NCBI GenBank assembly: GCA_900769735.1
Contig: CAAGHY010000054.1
Coordinates: forward strand, 1-29,953
Direction of reading: 5' to 3'
Length of the DNA: 29,953 nt
Source of the DNA: Rikenellaceae bacterium
GTDB taxonomy: Bacteria; Bacteroidota; Bacteroidia; Bacteroidales; UBA932
The position numbers and the translations under genes are program-made. The notes under the pieces were generated by a model that saw only the letters and a list, made by a program, of their open reading frames with translations, made no database searches and had not been told where the DNA came from. Below, piece after piece: positions 24,531 through 29,953 of the stretch (the stretch's first letter is position 1; every line of letters begins with the position of its first letter).

Positions 24531-26237
24531 ATGAGCTTTAAATTTTCTGAGGTATTCCAGCCCAAATTATTTGAGCTATTCAAAAAGGGAAACTACAATA
24601 AGCAGACCTTTACCGCCGACCTCATTGCGGGTATTATTGTAGGTATCATTGCCCTACCTTTGGCAATTGCATTTGGTATTGCCAGTGGAGTATCCCCTCA
24701 ACAAGGTCTTATCACCGCTGTAGTGGCAGGTTTTCTTGTTTCATTCTTTGGCGGTTCGCACTTCCTTATTGGAGGTCCTACAGGTGCATTCATTGTAATT
24801 GTTTACGGCATTGTGGCCCAGTACGGCATTTCAGGCCTTATCATTGCAACCGTACTTGCAGGTATCATGCTGGTACTTATGGGTATCTTCAAATTGGGAA
24901 GCATAATCAAATTTATCCCTTACCCAATTGTAGTGGGATTCACCAGCGGTATTGCTGTGGTAATCTTCTCAACCCAGGTGAAGGACTTCCTAGGTCTTAC
25001 AATTGAGAACCTTCCAAGCGAGTTCATTCCACAGTGGGGTGCTTACTTTACCCACATGGCATCGTTCAAGCTTCATGAGTTCCTTTTGAGCTTGGGCTGT
25101 CTGCTTGTGATCATCTTCTGGCCTAAAGTAACAAAAAAGGTTCCTGGATCACTTATTGCAATTATCCTTGGTACAGCAGCTTCTATCCTTTTGGCAAAAT
25201 TCTCAGGCATCGAGTTTGCAACAATCGGCAGCAAATTCCCAGAGCTTGCAAACGGCATTGAGGTTCCAAAACCACAGGCACCGCACATCACTTGGGACAC
25301 TGTAAAGAGCATGTTCCAGCCTGCATTTACAATTGCCCTATTGTGTGCAATTGAGTCATTGCTTGCTGCAATGGTGGCAGATGGTGTAACCGGCAAGAAA
25401 CACAACTCAAACACAGAGCTTATTGGCCAGGGTATAGCAAACATCATTACCCCATTCTTTGGCGGTATCCCTGCTACAGGTGCTTTGGCAAGAACAATGG
25501 CAAACATCAACAACGGCGGAAAATCTCCAGTTGCAGGTCTTGTACACGCAGTTGTACTGTTGCTTATCTTCCTGTTCCTTATGCCATACGCAGTATACAT
25601 TCCACTAGGCTGTCTTGCAGCAATCCTTGTAATGGTTGCATACAATATGAGTGAGTGGAGAACCTTCAAATACCTGCTTAAAGGAAACAGAACAGACGTT
25701 GCAGTGCTTCTTATCACTTTCTTCCTTACTGTAATAATTGACCTTACAGTAGCAATTGAGGTTGGCCTTGTACTTGCAATCATCCTGTTTGTAAAACGTA
25801 TCTCAGAGACATCATCAATCAAAGTTCTTGAGGGAGACACAGTACCTGGAACAGAAAATGATGAGAAAGCAATGCTTGCAGACACAGAGCACCTTGATGT
25901 GGCTCCAACAGTTGAGATCTATGAGATTGACGGACCTTTCTTCTTTGGTCTTGCCAGCAAACTTGATGAGATAGACCACTTGCGCAACGCAGACATAAAA
26001 GTACGTATCATCCGTATGAGAAAAGTTCCTTTTATGGACTCAACAGGATTGAACAACTTGCGCAGCTTGTGGAAACGTTCATCAAAAGAGGGCGTTCAGA
26101 TTATCCTCAGCGGAGTAAACGACAACGTTCTTGCATACCTTAACAAAGTGGGCTTTGTACAGGAACTTGGCAAAGAGTACATCTTCCCTCACATCATCCC
26201 TGCCGTAGCAAAGGCAAACGAGTTGAGCGGGAAATAG
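24531..26237 (+). CDS. SulP-family anion transporter with STAS domain
   Basis: 568 residues. The N-terminal region (about 25-430) has a dozen or more hydrophobic helices with the SulP opening DLIAGIIVGIIALPLAIAFGIASGVSP (30-56), of which the first part is the SulP signature, and GGPTGAFIVIV. The C-terminal STAS domain (about 455-568) contains FMDSTGLNNLRSL with the serine that is a regulatory phosphorylation site in related STAS proteins. SulP proteins carry sulfate, bicarbonate or dicarboxylates; the sequence does not decide which. Cotranscription with the cysteate-synthase-like gene favours sulfate/sulfite. Its codon choice resembles that of carB and ilvC, which suggests strong expression. 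Two hairpins, the second a clear terminator, follow. Confidence 0.92.
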   Translation: MSFKFSEVFQPKLFELFKKGNYNKQTFTADLIAGIIVGIIALPLAIAFGIASGVSPQQGLITAVVAGFLVSFFGGSHFLIGGPTGAFIVIVYGIVAQYGISGLIIATVLAGIMLVLMGIFKLGSIIKFIPYPIVVGFTSGIAVVIFSTQVKDFLGLTIENLPSEFIPQWGAYFTHMASFKLHEFLLSLGCLLVIIFWPKVTKKVPGSLIAIILGTAASILLAKFSGIEFATIGSKFPELANGIEVPKPQAPHITWDTVKSMFQPAFTIALLCAIESLLAAMVADGVTGKKHNSNTELIGQGIANIITPFFGGIPATGALARTMANINNGGKSPVAGLVHAVVLLLIFLFLMPYAVYIPLGCLAAILVMVAYNMSEWRTFKYLLKGNRTDVAVLLITFFLTVIIDLTVAIEVGLVLAIILFVKRISETSSIKVLEGDTVPGTENDEKAMLADTEHLDVAPTVEIYEIDGPFFFGLASKLDEIDHLRNADIKVRIIRMRKVPFMDSTGLNNLRSLWKRSSKEGVQIILSGVNDNVLAYLNKVGFVQELGKEYIFPHIIPAVAKANELSGK

Positions 26238-26259
26238 TCCCTGAATTCCCTGCCCGCGC

Positions 26260-26275
26260 GGCTGGATTGCCAGCC
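26260..26275. repeat. GC-rich hairpin just after sulP
   Basis: ggctgg-attg-ccagcc, a perfect 6-bp stem in a local GC-rich patch, 20 bases upstream of the terminator. No T-run follows; probable mRNA 3'-end stabiliser. Confidence 0.4.
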
Positions 26276-26294
26276 CGCCCACGGCAAACACAAT

Positions 26295-26331
26295 AAAAGC
26301 CACTGCCCTACCCGGGTGGTGGCTTTTTTTT
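26295..26331 (+). terminator. Terminator of the cysteate-synthase-like/sulP unit
   Basis: aaaagccac (26295-26303) pairs with gtggctttt (26319-26327), with further inner accc/gggt pairing, and runs into eight T. Confidence 0.85.
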
Positions 26332-26352
26332 GGGGGGAGGCATCCGCAGCAC

Positions 26353-26384
26353 TTTGCGCAGAAAATGCCCTTCTATTGCGCAAA
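26353..26384. repeat. Inverted repeat tttgcgca/tgcgcaaa
   Basis: Two perfect 8-base arms (26353-26360 and 26377-26384) separated by 16 bases, in the gap before the DUF4491 gene. Possible regulator site. Confidence 0.4.
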
Positions 26385-26396
26385 CAAGAGAGTAAA

Positions 26397-26423
26397 CTTT
26401 TATAGCATTGAATGCTATAAAAG
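26397..26423. promoter_or_regulatory. Perfect 27-base palindrome, possible operator
   Basis: cttttatagcatt (26397-26409) and its exact inverse (26411-26423) flank a single central G. The centre contains TTG, which would fall near the -33 position of a promoter whose -7 is TACTTTTA (26433-26440, one mismatch to TAnnTTTG). A repressor binding here would block the DUF4491 gene. Confidence 0.5.
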
Positions 26424-26464
26424 AAATATTCTTACTTTTACAAAGTCATATATAACCAAAACTC

Positions 26465-26749
26465 ATGAACTTCACAGGACTGCTTGTAGGCCTTTCCACA
26501 TTTTTGATTATTGGCCTTTTTCATCCGCTGGTAATAAAGGCGGAGTATTATTTGGGAGTTAAAAGCTGGTGGATATTTGCCCTGTCGGGAGTAATATTTG
26601 CGGTTTTGTCTCTTGTGGTGGCGGATATGATCTGGTCCACAATTTTGGGCGTAACGGCATTCTCCTCATTCTGGAGTATCCTTGAGGTGTTTGAGCAGCG
26701 GAAAAGGGTTCAGAAAGGGTGGTTCCCTAAAGGTCCGGGGCACAAGTAG
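26465..26749 (+). CDS. DUF4491 family small membrane protein
   Basis: 94 residues with three hydrophobic segments (about 5-25, 34-53, 55-72) and a short basic cytoplasmic tail. The opening MNFTGLLVGLSTFLIIGLFHPLVIK, the central WWIFALSG and the tail FEQRKRVQKGWFP are those of the DUF4491 family common in Bacteroidales. Function is unknown. It is monocistronic, behind a palindromic possible operator, and convergent with the GNAT gene, from whose stop it is separated by three bases. No separate terminator is visible between them apart from a 5-bp ggggc/gcccc hairpin over the stop codons. Confidence 0.85.
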   Translation: MNFTGLLVGLSTFLIIGLFHPLVIKAEYYLGVKSWWIFALSGVIFAVLSLVVADMIWSTILGVTAFSSFWSILEVFEQRKRVQKGWFPKGPGHK

Positions 26750-26752
26750 CCC

Positions 26753-27505
26753 CTACTCCACCCAAAAATTCCCCACTCCATCCTTACAGATGGTGTCCCC
26801 TTCATTCACAGTGATGAAACCGTCGGGACCAAGAAGGGAAAGCATTGAAAATCCCATACAGATGTATGGGGCAAGTATTTTGTCTCCACAGAATTCCTGA
26901 ATCATAGGGTAATTGAGGCCTGTGTACTGTATCTTCCCTGTGGCTGGCAGGTGTGTACACTGCAAATGGCGCATTTTATGCCCAAAGAAGAGCTTTTCCC
27001 CTACCGGATGAAATCCGCATCCACTGTAGAATTCCAAAACGTCAGAATTCTCAAAATCCACCATCAATCCAATTCTGCTGCAGCCTAGCACAAACCCTTT
27101 GCCGGCCATTGCCATAACGAGACGTTTTCCAACTCCGCAACCACGGAACTGGGGCAACACACCCAAAGAATCTATATAGAATTCCCCCGCCTGAGTCTCT
27201 TCATCCACAACGTTTACTGAAGGATTGAATTTCCTCACAATTGAAAGTGTCCCTTCACGCAAAGGCTCCAGCAAAGCTCCGTCATACCCTACAATAGCAC
27301 CGGCAACCTCACCATCAACTTCTGCAACCAAAGCATTCTGGTAACTGTACTGTGTACCCTCTGCAGTAGCCACCTGCTCCAGCACCTTCAGATACTCACT
27401 TCCACAATACTTTACCACTGCCTCCTCCCCTATAGCCATTGCCACAGCCTTGGCAATAACAGGTGCATCGGCAACAAAAGCCGGTCTTATTCTAATTTCC
27501 GCCAT
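26753..27505 (-). CDS. GNAT-family acetyltransferase with extra C-terminal domain
   Basis: 250 residues. The GNAT domain (about 1-182) begins IRIRPAFVADAP, has the strand YIDSLGVLPQF and the acetyl-CoA loop QFRGCGVGKRL (119-129), then NSDVLEFYSGCGF (153-165), the usual motif B. Residues about 192-250 (IQYTGLNYPMIQEFCGD...GDTICKDGVGNFWVE) are not part of the GNAT fold. They look like a separate small domain with the 'xxGDxIxxxxxGxFW' ending seen in some phage-encoded proteins. Substrate is unknown; small-molecule or protein N-acetylation are both possible. It lies 14 bases after the GtrA-like gene and is the last gene of the run starting with the fatty acid transporter. Confidence 0.85.
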   Translation of the reverse strand: MAEIRIRPAFVADAPVIAKAVAMAIGEEAVVKYCGSEYLKVLEQVATAEGTQYSYQNALVAEVDGEVAGAIVGYDGALLEPLREGTLSIVRKFNPSVNVVDEETQAGEFYIDSLGVLPQFRGCGVGKRLVMAMAGKGFVLGCSRIGLMVDFENSDVLEFYSGCGFHPVGEKLFFGHKMRHLQCTHLPATGKIQYTGLNYPMIQEFCGDKILAPYICMGFSMLSLLGPDGFITVNEGDTICKDGVGNFWVE

Positions 27506-27519
27506 AATATTCCATAGAT

Positions 27520-27951
27520 TTAAGCCTTTGCCTTATTCCTGAAAATCAGCTTGTCACTGATTATAAAGTTCAACAGGCCCGCAAGCATCCTGCTGGCAAA
27601 GTTTATGATTACCAGATTGCCACCAATAGTCTTCTCTATAAGCACCACAAGGAGCATCCTTATGGCAAACACACCTATATTGGAAGCATTATATGCCAAA
27701 AGATGTTTCAGAAATGCATTCTTGCCGGCATCAGCCACCCTGTCATTCCAGATGAAGAACCAGCTGAACATAAAGCCCACAATGATTGATGCCTCAAACG
27801 AAATGATTGGAGAAATCACAACCCTCCCCGCATATCCGGTAAAAACATATCCTGTAAGGAGCCAAACCAGCACAATATCCACCGTGCCTCCCACCATACT
27901 GCTTCCAACAAACTTAAGGAAGCGCAAAGCCATCTTGTCTGAACCCGCCAT
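27520..27951 (-). CDS. GtrA-like four-helix membrane protein
   Basis: 143 residues with four membrane helices (about 13-35, 43-66, 82-105, 112-132), the opening FLKFVGSSMVGGTVDIVLVW and the closing FIISDKLIFRNKA, which match the GtrA family (PF04138). GtrA proteins are linked to movement of polyprenyl-linked sugars in O-antigen or cell-wall glycosylation, but many members, including this one, have no glycosyltransferase next to them. It starts three bases after the stop of the fatty acid transporter gene and precedes the GNAT gene, so the three are probably one transcript. Family assignment is good; the role is open. Confidence 0.87.
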   Translation of the reverse strand: MAGSDKMALRFLKFVGSSMVGGTVDIVLVWLLTGYVFTGYAGRVVISPIISFEASIIVGFMFSWFFIWNDRVADAGKNAFLKHLLAYNASNIGVFAIRMLLVVLIEKTIGGNLVIINFASRMLAGLLNFIISDKLIFRNKAKA

Positions 27952-27954
27952 TAC

Positions 27955-29343
27955 CTATACCAAAAACAAAAATCCAAGAACCACAATAATAGCCACTACA
28001 AACAGGTCAATCAAGCAGTAACCCATAATATCCTTTGCATTCAGTTTTGCAATTGCAAGGGCCGGAAGTGCCCAGAACGGCTGTATAAGATTGGTCCAAG
28101 CATCACCGTACGCAATTGCCATACCTGTAACCGCAGGATCCACACCCAACTGCACACCCGCAGGAAGCATAATTGGAGCCTGTACAGCCCACTGTCCGCC
28201 ACCGCTAGGTACAAACACATTCACAATACCGGCGCTCAAGAAGCTCAACATAGGGAAAGTGGTCTTGTTTGAAATTGCCACACACGCCTCACTTATCTGT
28301 CCCGCAAGTGAAACACCCTCTGCTGAAGCTGAGGTCATAATACCCATAATTCCGGCATAGAACGGGAACTGCAACAAAATACCTGCAGAAGAAGAGGCCG
28401 CATTGTTCACCGCCTTCACATATTTGATTGGAGTCTTGTGCAGCACAATACCCAGGAACATGAACAGCATAATCACATTGTTCAAATCCAGAGTTCCCCC
28501 CTTCACAAACAACCTGATTGCAAGGTATCCCAATCCCATCACTGCTATTATTCCCGACAGCAATACGCTGTTGTTCAACTTCTCAGACGGGGTAAGTTTC
28601 CAGTCCACCTGGCACTCCTTCTCTCCTATAGCACCACAAAGTTCCTTCTCCTGCAAATCCTCTGCATCCCCAAGAACTGCCGGATCAACACAGAATGCCT
28701 TATCGGGAGAAGGATGCATAATTGTATTCACCACAGTAAGGGCTACAATTATTGCAAAGGCAATTATAAGGTTATATGTTGCAAAAATTGTCTGCGAAAT
28801 TGGAATTGCGGAGGTGATTGTTCCCCTTGAAACCTCCACCAAAGAGGCTCCTTCTGTTGCCATTGCCAATGGAATTGATGCAGAAAGACCTGAATGCCAC
28901 ACAACAAATCCGCTGTATGCCGACGCTATCAACAATCTGTAGTCCACACCTTTAACAGCTCTGGCAATCTCTTTTGCAAAGATTGCACCCACTATAAGTC
29001 CAAAACCCCAGTTGATCCAGCAGGCAATGGAAGAAACCAAAGTAACGGTTGTAATTGCCGCCGCAGGTGTCTTTGGAAATGCCGCCATTTTGCGCAATCC
29101 CTTCTTCACAAGAGGTGCATCCGCCAATGCCGAACCGCACACAAGCACAAGGGCCATCTGCATAGAGAATGCCAACAGGCTCCATACTCCCCCACCCCAA
29201 TTTTCAACCACCTCCATAGGTGTTTGTCCAGTAGAGAGCATAGCTGCAACGGCAGCCACCAAAGTAAGAATAATTGCAAATACAAATGGATCGGGAAGGT
29301 ATTTTCTGATCAGCTTCACCGACAAATCTATCAATTTCTGCAT
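27955..29343 (-). CDS. Short-chain fatty acid transporter (AtoE family)
   Basis: 462-residue inner-membrane protein with about ten to twelve hydrophobic helices. It opens with LPDPFVFAIILTLVAAVAA (16-34) and shows the family stretches WGGGVWSLLAFSMQMALVLV (49-68), INWGFGLIVGAIFAKEIAR, AYSGFVVWHSGLSASIPL and, near the C terminus, VNVFVPSGGGQWAVQAPIM with the glycine-rich reentrant motif. E. coli AtoE takes up acetoacetate and short-chain acids; here export or import of butyrate/isobutyrate-type acids is plausible but not proven. A polar loop of about 50 residues (near 215-260) splits the two halves. It has a probable own promoter just downstream of the etfA terminator and leads a transcript with the GtrA-like and GNAT genes. 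Confidence 0.9.
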   Translation of the reverse strand: MQKLIDLSVKLIRKYLPDPFVFAIILTLVAAVAAMLSTGQTPMEVVENWGGGVWSLLAFSMQMALVLVCGSALADAPLVKKGLRKMAAFPKTPAAAITTVTLVSSIACWINWGFGLIVGAIFAKEIARAVKGVDYRLLIASAYSGFVVWHSGLSASIPLAMATEGASLVEVSRGTITSAIPISQTIFATYNLIIAFAIIVALTVVNTIMHPSPDKAFCVDPAVLGDAEDLQEKELCGAIGEKECQVDWKLTPSEKLNNSVLLSGIIAVMGLGYLAIRLFVKGGTLDLNNVIMLFMFLGIVLHKTPIKYVKAVNNAASSSAGILLQFPFYAGIMGIMTSASAEGVSLAGQISEACVAISNKTTFPMLSFLSAGIVNVFVPSGGGQWAVQAPIMLPAGVQLGVDPAVTGMAIAYGDAWTNLIQPFWALPALAIAKLNAKDIMGYCLIDLFVVAIIVVLGFLFLV

Positions 29344-29371
29344 AGTTCCTCAGTTCTAGTTAAATTGTGCA

Positions 29372-29379
29372 CAAAATTA
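29372..29379 (-). promoter_or_regulatory. -7 element for the AtoE-type gene
   Basis: The minus strand reads TAATTTTG, an exact TAnnTTTG match directly behind the terminator U-run. Transcription would start near 29366, about 22 bases before the ATG. No TTTG at -33. Confidence 0.45.
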
Positions 29380-29380
29380 C

Positions 29381-29411
29381 AAAAAAAGAGAGTGACCCAC
29401 AGGTCACTCTC
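29381..29411 (-). terminator. Terminator of the etf operon
   Basis: A 10-bp perfect stem (gagagtgacc, 29388-29397, with ggtcactctc, 29402-29411), four-base loop, and on the minus strand a seven-base U-run (29387-29381). It lies 34 bases after the etfA stop. Confidence 0.88.
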
Positions 29412-29444
29412 CAAAATATTTAAATGTAACTTAAGGTCACATAA

Positions 29445-29953
29445 TTATTTTTTGATCTCTTTTGCCAATCTCTCAGTAAGCATAGGAACAATCTTGTTAA
29501 CATCACCAACAATACCAAGATCTGCAACCTGGAAAATAGGAGCAAATTTATCTTTGTTGATAGCGATGATAAGCTCAGACTCCTCCATACCTGCCAAGTG
29601 CTGGATAGCACCTGAGATACCGCAAGCCAAGTATAGGTCTGGACGTACAGTCTTACCTGTCTGACCAACCTGTCTGTCATGATCCATAATACCTGCATCA
29701 ACCATTGCACGTGAAGATGAAACCTCACCACCAATAACCTCAGCAAGAGCTGTAAGTTTCTCAAAGTTCTCTTTGTTACCTACACCTCTACCACCTGAAA
29801 CAAGTACTTTAGCCTCAGTAATGTCAACAAGACCTTTCTCAGCTTTAACTGTCTCAAGAAGTTTAACGGCAAATTTAGATGAATCAAATGTAGCAGTGAA
29901 AGGAATAACGTTACCAGTTCTGGTAGCATCTTTCTCTTTTTTCTGCATAACGC
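29445..29953 (-). CDS. etfA: Electron transfer flavoprotein alpha subunit, C-terminal part (runs off window)
   Basis: The frame is open to the window edge; the ATG at 29948 is internal, because a full EtfA is about 320-340 residues and the frame continues upstream of it. What is visible is the C-terminal FAD domain: ITEAKVLVSGGRGVG, the Arg of SSSRAMVDAG, QVGQTGKTVRPDLYLACGISGAIQH (the classic EtfA FAD signature) and INKDKFAPIFQVADLGIVGD. EtfAB passes electrons from acyl-CoA or other dehydrogenases to a quinone oxidoreductase, or bifurcates. A terminator follows. An EMO-like protein able to accept such electrons is encoded at 21259-23178. The partner etfB and any dehydrogenase would lie beyond 29953. 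Confidence 0.93.
   Translation of the reverse strand, partial: VMQKKEKDATRTGNVIPFTATFDSSKFAVKLLETVKAEKGLVDITEAKVLVSGGRGVGNKENFEKLTALAEVIGGEVSSSRAMVDAGIMDHDRQVGQTGKTVRPDLYLACGISGAIQHLAGMEESELIIAINKDKFAPIFQVADLGIVGDVNKIVPMLTERLAKEIKK

Noticed and set aside
26737..26753. ggggc/gcccc hairpin over the convergent stop codons of the DUF4491 and GNAT genes
   Set aside because: Only five pairs, within coding sequence and without a T-run on either strand.
28894..29664. 256-codon plus-strand open frame across the AtoE-type gene and etfA
   Set aside because: It crosses two conserved genes and a terminator in antisense and is rich in Cys, His and Lys with no domain.
1..29953. CRISPR arrays, tRNA or rRNA genes, insertion sequences, prophage genes
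   Set aside because: I looked on both strands and saw no repeat-spacer pattern, no tRNA-like or rRNA-like segment and no transposase or integrase; only the 16-base repeats could be mobile-element remains.

Overview
The window looks like chromosome of an anaerobic member of the Bacteroidales (Bacteroidota). Several start regions carry the Bacteroidota sigma-ABfr pattern (a TTTG/TTG-like -33 box, about 20 bases, then TAnnTTTG), genes lack Shine-Dalgarno sequences, and the gene content (DUF4491 protein, secreted C69 dipeptidase, soluble Hdr-like proteins) fits that order. A cysteate-synthase-like enzyme hints at a sulfonolipid producer such as Rikenellaceae, but the genus cannot be fixed from the sequence.

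Layout. 1-391 (-) is the start of a lipoprotein, possibly an M28 peptidase. 477-1127 (+) is an unrecognised protein with a weak nuclease-like signature. 1186-8321 (-) is a complete branched-chain amino acid operon read ilvD-ilvB-ilvN-ilvC-ilvA-ilvE. Its leader (about 8563-8345) holds an unannotated 37-residue Ile/Val-rich leader peptide, an antiterminator and an intrinsic terminator: a full translation-coupled attenuator. 8637-10298 (-) is a secreted C69 dipeptidase. 10469-16211 (+) holds a membrane NfeD protease and carAB. 16289-17251 (+) is a Ca2+/cation antiporter.

17446-23178 (+) is the most unusual part: a MarR regulator, then HdrC-, HdrB-, HdrA- and second HdrC-like proteins, then a 639-residue membrane protein fusing a b-type cytochrome, two [4Fe-4S] clusters and two CCG (noncubane cluster) domains. 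Together they look like a redox complex linking a soluble flavin/thiol-disulfide or Etf reaction to the quinone pool. A 16-base repeat occurs four times, in the regions before marR and before hdrA. 23226-26237 (+) is a promoter-led pair: a cysteate-synthase-like PLP enzyme and a SulP anion transporter, plausibly a sulfonate (capnine/sulfonolipid) module.

26465-26749 (+) is a DUF4491 membrane protein. 26753-29343 (-) appears to be an operon of an AtoE-type short-chain fatty acid transporter, a GtrA-like protein and a GNAT protein with an extra C-terminal domain. 29445-29953 (-) is the C-terminal half of EtfA, running off the window. EtfA, AtoE and the EMO-like membrane protein lie within about 9 kb, so Etf-to-menaquinone electron flow is a reasonable hypothesis for part of the Hdr-like locus.
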